64,000 nt of DNA from Desulfobulbaceae bacterium (lineage in GTDB: Bacteria > Desulfobacterota > Desulfobulbia > Desulfobulbales > Desulfobulbaceae), in the NCBI GenBank assembly GCA_003508005.1, contig DNUE01000058.1:127576-191575 (forward strand), given 5' to 3'. Shown in pieces: positions 47,101-55,141 of the stretch. A model generated the notes under the pieces. The model searched no databases. It saw only the letters and a list, made by a program, of their open reading frames with translations, and had not been told where the DNA came from. Both the position numbers and the translations under genes were made by a program. Each line of letters opens with the position of its first letter. The first letter of the stretch is position 1.

Positions 47101-50100
47101 CAGCGATCCGTTTCTCAGGGAATATACCCTGCAGCTGGCCGGCTCCGCCTGTGCAACCGCAACGAACTGGTCCGTGCTCAGGACCGGCAGCCAATCGATC
47201 CAGGACGGCAAGATCGCCGCCCTGCAGACGCTGCCGGCCGACGGCGTCTACTGCCTCCGCCTTGCGGCCGAGGATTTTCTGAGCCAGGCATCGGCACAGC
47301 AGGTGAATTTCACCATAGATACGTCGCGGCCGGCGCCGCCCTTGCTGGCCGGCAGCCTCGAGGGGTCCTCCGATGTCTCCCTGCGCTGGCAGGGGAATGG
47401 AGAACCTGACCTCGTCGGGTTCAATCTGTACAGGAATTACGTCAAAATTAATTCCGCGCTGCTTCATGAAACCGAATTCCTCGATCAGGGGCTGGAGGCG
47501 GGGGTCTATTCCTATACGGTCAGGGCCGTTGACCTGGCCGGTTGGAAGAGCGGGGATTCGAATCGGATGGTATTCACCGTGGACCTCACTCCGCCGGAGG
47601 CGATGATTACTTCTCCACGAAACGGCGGCAGGGTGGGCAACTATGTCGATATTACCGGCCGGGCATACAGTGCTGAGGATTTTAAGGAGTACCGGGTATT
47701 CTGCGGTGCCGGCGAGAATCCGCAATCATGGCAGATGCTGCGGAAATCGCCGGTACCGGTAGCGCATGGCCTCCTGGTCCGCTGGGACGCCATAAACCTT
47801 GCCGAAGGGCTCTATACCATCCAACTGGAAGCGGAAGACCTGAACGGCAACGTCACCAGCAAGAGCATTCAGGTTACCGTGGACAACACGCCCCCCGCCG
47901 CGCCGCTCCTGCTCACCGCCATCCCTGATGGTTCGTCGGTTGCGCTGACCTGGCAGGCAAACAGTGAACCCGACCTGGCAGGGTATCTGGTGTATCGCGG
48001 TGGAAAGCTGGCAAACGAATCCGGCACGGTGGTCGGCGATTTGACACCCTACCTGATCACCGGACTCGATTTTGCGGAGGTCAACGTGCCGGACGGGACC
48101 CATGTGTATTATCTGGTTGCCATGGACCGTGCCGGCAATAGCAGCGATCAGTCCAACACCATTGCCGTGCCGCTGGATACCCGTCCCCCGCATCTGCATA
48201 TTATTACCCCCTCTGCCGGGTTGGAGTTCGACAGGCCCATCCCTGTCAGAGCCGAGTCGGAAGATTCGGATATCGCCATGGTCAGGTTCCAGTATCGGGC
48301 AAGCAGCGCGAGCCTCTGGACAGATCTTGGCAGCGTCTTGACCCGGAGGCCCTATGCCGTCGATCTTGATCCCTCTGCGCTGGGCTGGGAAAATGGCTCC
48401 CACCTTCTTCGCGCCGTTGCCACGGACCTGGGCGGCCTGACTGATGCGAACCCGCAGGAGGTGGAAGTTCATTTCCAGGATGTCACGCCGCCATCCCCGC
48501 CCGCCGCAATTGTTGCCAGGGTCAATGGCGGCTTTGTTGCGTTGTCCTGGCAGCAGAACCAGGAAGGGGATCTGGCCGGTTATAACGTGTATCTTGGCAC
48601 AGGGAGCGTAAAGCGGAACACCCAACTGCTGCCGGACCCGTCATACATCGACCCTGCCGGCACCACCGCCGGGCTGCAAAACGGCGAATATGAATATCAA
48701 ATCACCGCAGTTGACGCATCGGGAAATGAAAGCGAAAAAAGCCGGGTAACGGCGACTGTCTTTACGCCGGTGCTCGCACAGCCGGAAAGCCCGGTCCATA
48801 CCGGCGAGATCACCGTTGAGGGCTCAACTGTCCCGGCCGCAACGGTGGAAATCTTCAGAACCCTGCCCTCGGGAGCCGAATCCTTCGGAACTGCCCAGGC
48901 GGATGCCAGAGGTCGGTTTGCGCACCCGGTCTCTCTCGCAGAGGGAAGCACCACCCTTTTCGCGGTGGCAACTGATGTTGACCACAATGTCAGTCTGCCC
49001 TCGGCCCCGTTCGTGGTGATCTACGATATACCGCCGGCAGCGCCCACCGGACTGGTCGCCGTGGTTGATAAGGCCGATGTCGCACTTTTCTGGACAGCCA
49101 ATACGGAGCCCGATCTTGCCGGCTACAACGTCTACCGCCGGGCAACTGCCTTTGACTGGGTCAAAATCAACTCGTCCCTGCTCGCCGCAAGCAGCCATAG
49201 CGATCTTGCTCTGAAAAACGACAGCTACCGCTACCGGGTGACGGCAGTCGATCAAACCGGGGGCGAGAGCAGCCCGTCCAACGAAAGCCCTGCGGTGATT
49301 GCGCAGCAGCTTCCTGTCCCGCCGTTAAACCTGAGGGCGGAATCCGTTCCCCAGGGCGGGGCCATTGATCTGTGCTGGGACCCTTCGGCTGATCCGGTGG
49401 GCGGCTATCCAATCTATCGCTCCCAGGTGGCGGGCGGACCGTATGCGCGGGTGGCCGGCGGCATGACCCTGGAGTCCTGCTTCAGGGATTCCGGCCTGCA
49501 AAACGGCACACGTTATTTCTATATCGTCCGGGCCATGGATTCGTTCGGTAACGAAAGCAGTGCCTCTAATGAAGATTCAGCGGTTGCGCAAGACGTCGTT
49601 CCCCCGGAAAAACCGCGTATTCTGCTGCCCACCGTCAGCGGCCGCCCCTATCAGAGTCCGGCGGCCAAGGTGGATATTGTCGGTTATACGGAGGCAGGCG
49701 CAACCGTTGACCTGATCCACGAGCAGGAATGGATCGACACGGTTGATGCACGGAGTGAACCTGTGCATGAATCCTCCTTCCTGACCGATTTCTCCGCCTA
49801 TGAAACCGTCGCCACGCCGGATGGCACAACGGTGTTTTATTCACTGACGGAAAACTCCGCATTCCCCTACAAATACTCCACCTTCCGTAAAGATCTGGCC
49901 ACCGGCGTCGAGACCCGCATCGATCAGATACCAGAGGGAAGCTGGAACCACAAAATTTCCCCGGACGGCACCAAGCTGGCCTATCTCTATGAGGATGCCG
50001 GCTGGTCGAGGATCGGCATATATGACATAACCGCCGGCACTGTCGCGCCATTGACCACGGCCGCGGATGTTGACGAATATGAGCCTGCCTGGAGCATTGA

Positions 50101-53100
50101 CAGCGCAAAACTCGTCTTTGACAGCGACCGAGGTGACGGGTTCTACGATATCTGGACGCATGATTTGCCATCCGGCGAGACCGCCCGGGTCACCCACGGT
50201 TTGGATGGGTATTTTCCAGAAATCTCGCCTGACGGTCAAAAGATTACGTTCCTGATCTGGGACCCTGACGGCAACCGGTACAATCTGTACCTGGTGGATG
50301 CTGACGGCGGGACCCCTGCCCTCCTGGAGGCTGATGTTGACTGGTCCCGCACCTACCCCTCGATAGAGTGGTCACCCAAGGCCAATACGCTTGCTTTCTC
50401 CGCAAAACGCGACGGGGCCTATGATATCCATGTGCTCGACATCGAAACCGGCGAGGACCGCCGATTGACGACAACGGAAAGCATAGAGATTGAGCCGCAG
50501 TGGTCCCCGGACGGAAGGCAGATTTCCTATTATCTCTATGCCGGCGGCAATACCCAGGTGCACCTGGTCCCGGCGGACGGACAGGCGCCAGACCGGTTGC
50601 AGCACTCCTGCGCAGGAACTATCGATGTTGATTTCAACTGGCTGCCCGCCGGGATCTTTTACCGGATAGGCTCGGACCTGCACCGGATCATCCCTCCCGG
50701 CACCTTTGTCTTCCCTTCCGTGGGCCTGCATCCAGGGCAGAACATCTTTTCCGCCAGGGCGCAGGATACGGCCGCCAACTTCAGCGAGTTGGCGGATGAA
50801 ATATTTGTGAACGTGGATGCGGCGGACATGCCGGACCTGGAGGTCCTGGACCAGGATATTTTTATTCTGCCCGAATCGCCGCTGGCCGGTGAAGAGGCGA
50901 CCATCGGCGCCGTGGTCCGGAACAGCTCCGCGAAGGCGGCGGAAAATGTCCATGCCGAGTTCTATATCTGGGATGCCGAGGACAACGTCGAACTGATTCA
51001 TTCCGAGACGCTCCCCTTGCTCGCACCCCATGCGGAAGCGTGGCTCGCCGTGAACTGGGACAGCTCGAACATGGACGGCACCAATACGGTCTTTGTTCTT
51101 CTTGATCCCCGGCACGAGATTGCCGAATCACGGGAAGACAACAACAGCGCCTCCCGCGATTTTTACGTGGCCGGAGAGGCCGGCGTCACCTGCGAAACCA
51201 CCCTCAACGGCCAGGACTTCATGAGCGCCGAGGAGGTCGCCGTCAATGTTGCCCTGCATAACAGCGGACCGGAAACACACGTCCGCCTGACGGTAACGGT
51301 TGAGGACGAACAGGAGGCCGTGGTCGAGGAACTGGCCGACCGGAATATAATGCTCCCTTACGGCGCGGGCGAGACGGTTGCACTGAACTGGAGCGCGGGC
51401 TCGGTCTTTGCCGGAAGGTATCAGGTCCGGACGGTCCTGGCGGACAGCAACGGCGGCTCCATCGGCGAGACGGTCAAGCCGTTCACGGTGCTGCCCGATC
51501 TTGATGTCGCCGCCTCCCTGACCACGAACAAGACGGAATACGGTCCTGATGAAGAGGTCCAGTTTGCTCTCTCCGTTGCCAATCTGGGCGCCAATATGAT
51601 TCTGCCCGAACTGAAGGTCAAGTTGACGGTTTCAGACAGCACGGTGGTCCATCATGTTGAAGAGCATGCATTGTTCAATCTCTATCCAGAAGAGAGCGCC
51701 GGCATCAGCACCTCCTGGAATACCGCCCGCACGGCTCCCGGCAGCTACCGGGCCGCCATGGAAGTTTTCCTCGAGAATGAGCGGGTTGCGGTGACCGCCA
51801 CCGAGTTCGCGATTGTCCCGGTCATGGCCATTTCCGGAACCGTGTCGGTCGATCCGAAGGTCATCTTTCAGGACGGCGCCGCGCAGGTCGCCTACAGTGT
51901 TGCCGGCCGCGGCAATGTCGAGGCGGGGACGGTGCTGCTGCAGCTCCTTGTCCTTGACACGAGAGACTGGACAACCGTTTCCGTGCATGAGGAAACCGTA
52001 ACCCTGGGCATGGAGCAAACCATAAACGGGCAGCACGCCTTTGCCGTCCTGCCCTGGAACATCGGCGTGTATCGCGTCCTGCTCCAGTCGATCCGTGCGG
52101 GAACCGCTGAGACCCTTGCCACGGATTCCTTTACCGTCCGGGACGGAGTCGCGCCATCGCTCACAATTCTGTCGCCCGATGACGGCAGCGTCCTGCACGA
52201 TTCCTTTGACCTCGCCGTCACCGTCATCGATGGCGCATCTGAGGTCGCCAAGGCGGAATATCAGGTAGATAAAGGTTCCTGGCAGTCCTTACCGCTGGTC
52301 AATCCGGCAACGGGCAGATACGCGGCCAGGTGGACGCCCAACGAAACCGACGAAGGCGCGCATACCGTCAGATTCCGGGCAACGGATCTTGCCGGCAACG
52401 TGTCCTCGCCGGCTGCGAGGGTGATTGCCATCCGGCCCAGGGTCGAAATGACCACGGCCATCAATAAGACCGCTTACGGGATGAATGAAGAGCTGACCGT
52501 GAACATTGCCCTGGCCAATACCGCCTGGCAGAAGCACGTCCACCTGGCCGTGCGGATCGAAACCGAGGCAGGCATCGTGGTGGCCCAGGTGGCCGCCGAA
52601 GAGGTGATGCTTGCCGCAGACAGCCTGGCTTCCCTGAACTATGGCTGGAACACCCGTTCCCTTGACGCAGGGCATTACGTTGTCCGGACAACGCTCAGCA
52701 AAAACGGGGCGGTGCTGGCGGAAGATCTGGTGGGGTTCTCTGTCGACGAAGTCTTCCTGCTCGCCGGCGGCCTGAGTTTGTCCGACACCTCCGTCTCTGC
52801 CGGCGCTCCCGTGGTAGTCAACTGGACGGTTGTCAATACCGGCAACTTCACTGCCGCCGGGCTGACGGTCGAAACTCTATTGACCGATCAGGCCTCGACC
52901 CAGGTGCAAACCTGGACCGAGACCGTCTCCCTGCCTAAAGGCCAGAGCGTCACCGGCAGCATCCAGGTCCAGACGCACGACCTGGCCCTCGGCAACTATC
53001 AGTTCACCTTGAAGGCCCGCTATGAATCCGAGGAGATGATCCTTGCCGGCGCACAGTGTGAAGTGCTTGATTCCACTCCGCCGGAGGTTTCGGTCATTTC

Positions 53101-55051
53101 TCCCGCCCAGGGCGCGGTTGTTGCCGGACCCATCGAAGTGGCGGCTGTTGCAACCGATGATGCGGCAGGGGTGGAAGCCGTCGAATACCGCATTGACCAG
53201 AGACCATGGCAGCCGCTGGCCCTCATCGATCCGGGCGGCAGCCGCTATGCGGCTCTCTGGACGCCGGAGGCAGCGGACGAGGGCAACCGGACCGTCAGCT
53301 TCAGGGCCAGGGACAAGTCCGGCAACTCCTCCGAACCTGTCGCGGTTGGAGTTCTGGTCGAGCATTGTCAGGTCTATGCAAACCTTGCCGGCAGCCTGCA
53401 CATTTCTCCGGCACTGGTGTATTACGGCCAGGATGTGGAATTGACATACGTCCTCGCCAATCAGTGCAATGCTTCCCTGGGCAGCCTGAATGTCAGGGTG
53501 GCTGTTCTGAACCCGGATTCCAATGCCGTTGTGTATGAGAACATCACCACCTCCTCTATTGCGCCCGGGGCAACCTCCGCGGTCAGTCTCATGCTGCCGT
53601 CCGGGAATCTGGAGGTCCGGCAGTACACGGCCCTGCTCGAAATTTCTCAGACGGATCATCCGCCGCGCAGATTAGCGGAATCATCTTTTGCGGTTCTCGA
53701 AGCCGTTGAAGGGGAAAATAAACCGCTGGCGCAAACAAATCTCCTGGTATGGCTCAACAACGGTCGAGGAAACTGTCAGGACGCCGTCTGCGCTGCATCG
53801 GCGCGCCTGAATACCATTCTGGGCATGGCAACGGACAGCTTCCAGATTGTCTCCTGTCGCACTGATTTTGAACAGGAACTCCGCAATCCGTTCCATACCG
53901 ACATCATGATCATCGGCAACCAGCACCCGCTGACCGATCATCATCTTGAAGAGCTTCGCGAAAAAGTCCATTCCGGAACCGGACTGCTCGCCTTTGCCTG
54001 GAACAAACCGGGCGATGACTCGGAGGAAGGGAATGGCAACTGCAGCAACAACTTTAAGGAGTCCTTCCTCGGGGTCAGGGCAAAAGGGATGCTGCCCAGA
54101 TCCAACCGTACGATTACCCTTGCGGACAGCCCGGTCTCCACGGCCGGGGTCCTGGAAATCAATGACAAACTCGTGCGGGTCGAGGCCGCGAACGACACGG
54201 AAGTGGCCGGCCGGGTCATTGACAGTTGCGGCGACGAGGATGACGACGACCGTAGGCCGAACTGGAACGCCCGTACCTGCCTCTATCCGGTGATTGTTCT
54301 GCACGAATACGGAATAGGCCGGACGTTCTACGCCGCGTTCAACCTCTGCGACGCCTTCACCGACCTGAATGACGAGCTGCTGACGGATCTGCTGATCAGG
54401 GCCGTGGATTTCGTCCACAGGCCGAACGCCAATTCTGAGCTGGTCCCCCATCAGATAAAGCCTTTTGTCTTTGAAGTCACCGGGACTGGCCTGAAGTCTC
54501 TGTTGCGGGTAAGCGCCACCTGCCCCGAGGAGATCACCCTCTTTGACCCGGCTGCAAATGACTGGGTCAGGCAATACCCCTGGGAGGTGACCCTGCCGGT
54601 TCAGGCAGGCTCAAAGGCTGTTCTGCCCTATTATGTCCTTGCCCCGGACCTGGAAGGAATCTTTGCCTGTGAATTCAGCACCGGGCTTGTCGACGGCAAT
54701 CAATACACCTTCCTGCGGAAATTCATCTCTGAATTTGCCTTGAACAAAAACAGGATGCGCCGCCTTGCCGAGGCAAAGGGGGCGATCGGCAACCTTCAAG
54801 TCTCGGCCCGCGAACGGGCGATGCGAAACAACGCGCTGCGCTATCTGCAGAACGTCCTGGATCGGCCCGCAACGAATTGTGAACAGGCCGACCTGAACAT
54901 CCACGATATCGAAAAGGCGATTGATGCGCTGCTCGCTATCAAAAGTATTGATATCGTCGATATCAGGCTGCAGTTGGACACCCTTCTGCGCATCGAACAG
55001 GCAAAGTGTTATTTCCAGGAATGCCGATTCGAGGCCACTGATGAAAACTGA
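38120..55051 (+). CDS. Giant exported mosaic protein (5,643 residues)
   Basis: One uninterrupted frame; export signal at residues 12-38 (MRFRKKTHAALCTIFLFVSF), start at 38120 or 38153. Domains in order: (a) residues 40-340, metallopeptidase-like, HELLH at 169-173 and YSPLDMYLMGL near 234; (b) 370-628, alpha/alpha-toroid with five QNxDGGWG-type prenyltransferase/cyclase repeats; (c) 629-1086, four CARDB-like units (EDNN ends); (d) FlgD-like Ig units, SPNGDGIKD type, near 1089, 1790, 2464 and 2666; (e) PD40-type propeller about 1195-1690; (f) Ig-like units to 3070; (g) five fn3-like units to about 3830, four of them with an EPDLAGYNVYR-like strand (degenerate in the third, where the unit reads EGDLAGYNVYL); (h) second propeller 3890-4190; (i) CARDB/Ig units to 5190; (j) GATase/ThuA-like Rossmann unit 5207-5434; (k) helical tail. 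No membrane anchor, RTX repeats or FPWPMFLPAI tail. Probably surface or extracellular; function unknown. Confidence 0.9.
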   Translation: MMNRAVANCLCMRFRKKTHAALCTIFLFVSFSVSHVNCADFTVIPLKNSLDIAVYEVSGNYDAELPDGSINSAPRQIITREFYKTYPDDYDFLVIFSNFDFLMPLEEASAFYQRIKNDVQGIGIELADNSSLFSSNGVLQGTIDMGNIQSLVSDPLIPGFSDTLGTLSHELLHRWAAKVTFRRDDNSISTDLLGRGGYHWSFLLDTAGSLEYGNRWLDNGNGTFTSHAGRRYYSPLDMYLMGLIDRSEVPPMLLITNPEIDPQRLPEPGVTIEGTPQYVSIDQIIAAEGERIPSAADSQKTFRVGCIFITRPGTFSEDDLHEIRAIMQSWSLWYSGLTNGLAKIVIDNDPFEDLPGNPGPDTPPIDPRTAPPEINDGVAWLLAHQKNDGSWQDSPFTAPRDTSMVLNALAHFTTAVEAKAQGLSWLENTGTANLDYLARKIAQLSDSGHDVAALAADLIDRQNSDGGWGSNGPYSSTPADTALALQALFEAGESSSPAIGLAITYLLREQNADSGWGTDGHSTVQTTIEVLTAFLPFRNQHQLDVPIHNALSWVYSKQNPDGGFDNRPGTVYNTARTLIALKQMGITSEGTDQALSYLLGRQAKDGSWQASTYQTALALQAVWITTRDPDLSVSTAEMVPSPEIITSLPSPLSLAVTVHNSGMPGISDVAEVKVVLYEGAEYDSSKIGEQSISISGQSSETVVFPASITAGRPYHFSVAVDPDNLIKESSEQNNSALRIIFPESTYDFAIVPDGISVSPPAGDIFEPLSVNAAIANHGTIDAFSVPLHLVADRGNGPITVATQTIDLPAGQSVDLSLAWVPEISGASISLSLVLDPHEAFAEVTEDNNAATVTIDVRASTKPDLSLSFADISFDPAPALEGGNTSLRAKVRNRGFSPATDVQVDFYDGVPGEIVSSLLGSVAIPVVSPGESTDTGFDWTNIPGAEERVITVVLDPQDGIDEISEDNNTAFATLQVLSLPDFAVSNTSISFSPEAPREGDSVSVSAVVQNKGEQPAVNIPVAFRAGSDLLGTATIGEIGGNSQEAASFVFETEGKVGIIDVEVIVDPENTILERNRTNNSAVRSVGIQNGDLWLSNNYISPNGDGIKDSTRFGCRLAVPRNVTAEVVNEGGEVVRKFAGPEYSATTYVSLTWDGLDKRGRVVDDGQYRIQVLAETGTIIASLLVTVDTNRSPLLKAFGTPYLYATRTDFLLGDNKYNWLPDDSGVVFHLEKKKPELPEFETGLYSISPAGKEITRLVPPDWSEDADPAIGYRYLPNKSDCNSTVWQYLECDQVNPGFALSDDGDTVAFILEKYNKSTRQVLQQELWSVNRYGEDLVLLDSFHYLEGDHYSITDIFPAPDGAHIAYKLYDQNAAHHFFAIIGADGTGRTTFSPDWGSGFDSQHRLTWAPDGKKLVFSDRTHAVVADIDGSLQEVLPIQNAAVFFDWYGSSRILVRDLNETSLLIDSWAVDLNAPEFPMLIAENVESPNSWSWYQFGGCIKHGTTGTHSVPPLLENGYFLAGFAWKDYPFVDYILCDIYGRCQGADMLQIDWPYPSLTPDAGKIVINDATNATVSFDRETQATELFVFGSWGCDPATWEYSAIPAHYKIWPPAEEDCPGPSFLEVPKWNWLNNKAFLAFYYGEQEQVIAFNIENGERTLFLEGTDAYRLALSPGKRFISYLSGYNRSTKKYSHFEAAGSLLNLTADLRTTKTDTAINLQGIAADLNFAHWQLAYADQKTPGEWRIIAPPADKPVVDGLLATWIPPDEGSFLVRLTVTDKAGNTGWDRKVVTWGRKFSVTDIYPTGELFSPNSDGIKDTVGLNYTVHEPVHLELSVHAEDGRLIKTFYQDHALPGEYGIIWDGRDEWGGIAPDGLYTIRLFDYEFMVQVDTTPPDARLEFSDVECGDEKNPALRSLLSGLALDANLESWTVSYAVGDNPQEWYEFKSGETALLNTGSGIDPLPVSIQSFTSETSPSIGFLGNTTFRIAVEDLAGNRSIVAARFNLELLVLARWDGNRVNLENSEIPGRCESLGFLPLNYIAPGVHSLAMVETLRERISSATVQYRMHMQWHDAGQIVDPPEGEIELAFDTSLLVPEDIAAVRIKIAAAGGMEYYTNSVAFNPPVFRADMGCIPPGSLAPALIDLTVDLPESLVQVTLQATKSEAGAASWEDFAEYAVFDGFPYQFAAPFPDTMPEGHEYPLRFVGSGENGLVYISNELTEPQQCQGNGGGGRPPPDKRPCSKTTLAVSSGNEKAPCNSVNEGKATIAVDYCPYDEPKVLPDKVRYYLEENGAWRFLKEFSPASDGWGRVILATAGLSEGEHPVRVSLVYGESVIEEFRRSVILVDRTLPEARITCPAPSAPFSTRRVVNDLGEVFEYTNLKGIARDANGVASYSLSFGQGRTPSRWFDIAKGIACGPFGNDCEGYLESWDVKGLSPTEYSLRLMVTDNSGNSSCFVTQVDMALHNTLLTAAVNQTLFSPNGDGIQDEASVEYQVGGGAVLAITVWNENALVRTLVSDQEVGHGSGMITWNGLDDAGETVPDGTYQIRVEARDACANVQQETFPVTVDNTPPTTIIVFPGVGEPLDVFTEVVGNVTDVHFTGFQLRAREEASGSVVLLNAGNIFVDNGILGVWNTYGLEGNWALVLSAIDGAGNTGSTSLPVSFGTRPRLISKLEADPKIFSPNNDGKRETTTVTYELTDTANIVLTLEDSLGSHVVGQSTPNTLAGTHQFHWAGLDAGGNTVPDGSYRLKVAAESITPPFVVQVEKITLVKDTLPPAITITAPLESSYHDGLVDVQGRLRDPNLREYQITLLAGGQDSSLLGSRINGSDIVFSQTLDLPDGAYAIHVDAGDAADNAGSEKVSFAVDKTRPRITLESPVAGEYFGGSQTLIPIRGSIDEVNLLSYRVQYGSGTNPSQWVDLASGHNLPPDNLLATWSVGPDQGVADGDYTVRVTALDKAGGESAAQVVIHVDNHPPEIALALPEEGDFVREPFAVIGTVSDPFLREYTLQLAGSACATATNWSVLRTGSQSIQDGKIAALQTLPADGVYCLRLAAEDFLSQASAQQVNFTIDTSRPAPPLLAGSLEGSSDVSLRWQGNGEPDLVGFNLYRNYVKINSALLHETEFLDQGLEAGVYSYTVRAVDLAGWKSGDSNRMVFTVDLTPPEAMITSPRNGGRVGNYVDITGRAYSAEDFKEYRVFCGAGENPQSWQMLRKSPVPVAHGLLVRWDAINLAEGLYTIQLEAEDLNGNVTSKSIQVTVDNTPPAAPLLLTAIPDGSSVALTWQANSEPDLAGYLVYRGGKLANESGTVVGDLTPYLITGLDFAEVNVPDGTHVYYLVAMDRAGNSSDQSNTIAVPLDTRPPHLHIITPSAGLEFDRPIPVRAESEDSDIAMVRFQYRASSASLWTDLGSVLTRRPYAVDLDPSALGWENGSHLLRAVATDLGGLTDANPQEVEVHFQDVTPPSPPAAIVARVNGGFVALSWQQNQEGDLAGYNVYLGTGSVKRNTQLLPDPSYIDPAGTTAGLQNGEYEYQITAVDASGNESEKSRVTATVFTPVLAQPESPVHTGEITVEGSTVPAATVEIFRTLPSGAESFGTAQADARGRFAHPVSLAEGSTTLFAVATDVDHNVSLPSAPFVVIYDIPPAAPTGLVAVVDKADVALFWTANTEPDLAGYNVYRRATAFDWVKINSSLLAASSHSDLALKNDSYRYRVTAVDQTGGESSPSNESPAVIAQQLPVPPLNLRAESVPQGGAIDLCWDPSADPVGGYPIYRSQVAGGPYARVAGGMTLESCFRDSGLQNGTRYFYIVRAMDSFGNESSASNEDSAVAQDVVPPEKPRILLPTVSGRPYQSPAAKVDIVGYTEAGATVDLIHEQEWIDTVDARSEPVHESSFLTDFSAYETVATPDGTTVFYSLTENSAFPYKYSTFRKDLATGVETRIDQIPEGSWNHKISPDGTKLAYLYEDAGWSRIGIYDITAGTVAPLTTAADVDEYEPAWSIDSAKLVFDSDRGDGFYDIWTHDLPSGETARVTHGLDGYFPEISPDGQKITFLIWDPDGNRYNLYLVDADGGTPALLEADVDWSRTYPSIEWSPKANTLAFSAKRDGAYDIHVLDIETGEDRRLTTTESIEIEPQWSPDGRQISYYLYAGGNTQVHLVPADGQAPDRLQHSCAGTIDVDFNWLPAGIFYRIGSDLHRIIPPGTFVFPSVGLHPGQNIFSARAQDTAANFSELADEIFVNVDAADMPDLEVLDQDIFILPESPLAGEEATIGAVVRNSSAKAAENVHAEFYIWDAEDNVELIHSETLPLLAPHAEAWLAVNWDSSNMDGTNTVFVLLDPRHEIAESREDNNSASRDFYVAGEAGVTCETTLNGQDFMSAEEVAVNVALHNSGPETHVRLTVTVEDEQEAVVEELADRNIMLPYGAGETVALNWSAGSVFAGRYQVRTVLADSNGGSIGETVKPFTVLPDLDVAASLTTNKTEYGPDEEVQFALSVANLGANMILPELKVKLTVSDSTVVHHVEEHALFNLYPEESAGISTSWNTARTAPGSYRAAMEVFLENERVAVTATEFAIVPVMAISGTVSVDPKVIFQDGAAQVAYSVAGRGNVEAGTVLLQLLVLDTRDWTTVSVHEETVTLGMEQTINGQHAFAVLPWNIGVYRVLLQSIRAGTAETLATDSFTVRDGVAPSLTILSPDDGSVLHDSFDLAVTVIDGASEVAKAEYQVDKGSWQSLPLVNPATGRYAARWTPNETDEGAHTVRFRATDLAGNVSSPAARVIAIRPRVEMTTAINKTAYGMNEELTVNIALANTAWQKHVHLAVRIETEAGIVVAQVAAEEVMLAADSLASLNYGWNTRSLDAGHYVVRTTLSKNGAVLAEDLVGFSVDEVFLLAGGLSLSDTSVSAGAPVVVNWTVVNTGNFTAAGLTVETLLTDQASTQVQTWTETVSLPKGQSVTGSIQVQTHDLALGNYQFTLKARYESEEMILAGAQCEVLDSTPPEVSVISPAQGAVVAGPIEVAAVATDDAAGVEAVEYRIDQRPWQPLALIDPGGSRYAALWTPEAADEGNRTVSFRARDKSGNSSEPVAVGVLVEHCQVYANLAGSLHISPALVYYGQDVELTYVLANQCNASLGSLNVRVAVLNPDSNAVVYENITTSSIAPGATSAVSLMLPSGNLEVRQYTALLEISQTDHPPRRLAESSFAVLEAVEGENKPLAQTNLLVWLNNGRGNCQDAVCAASARLNTILGMATDSFQIVSCRTDFEQELRNPFHTDIMIIGNQHPLTDHHLEELREKVHSGTGLLAFAWNKPGDDSEEGNGNCSNNFKESFLGVRAKGMLPRSNRTITLADSPVSTAGVLEINDKLVRVEAANDTEVAGRVIDSCGDEDDDDRRPNWNARTCLYPVIVLHEYGIGRTFYAAFNLCDAFTDLNDELLTDLLIRAVDFVHRPNANSELVPHQIKPFVFEVTGTGLKSLLRVSATCPEEITLFDPAANDWVRQYPWEVTLPVQAGSKAVLPYYVLAPDLEGIFACEFSTGLVDGNQYTFLRKFISEFALNKNRMRRLAEAKGAIGNLQVSARERAMRNNALRYLQNVLDRPATNCEQADLNIHDIEKAIDALLAIKSIDIVDIRLQLDTLLRIEQAKCYFQECRFEATDEN

Positions 55052-55141
55052 GGGCATGGAGCAGGCAAAGGAGGTCACAAGCCGGATGCGAGAACAAAGA
55101 TACCCTTTTCTCTGTCCCACTGATTAACCGGTTCGATATTC

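Noticed and set aside
38120..55051. Giant gene as RTX adhesin, RHS toxin or NRPS/PKS
   Set aside because: No GGxGxD nonapeptides, no YD repeats or toxin tip, and no carrier or adenylation motifs.
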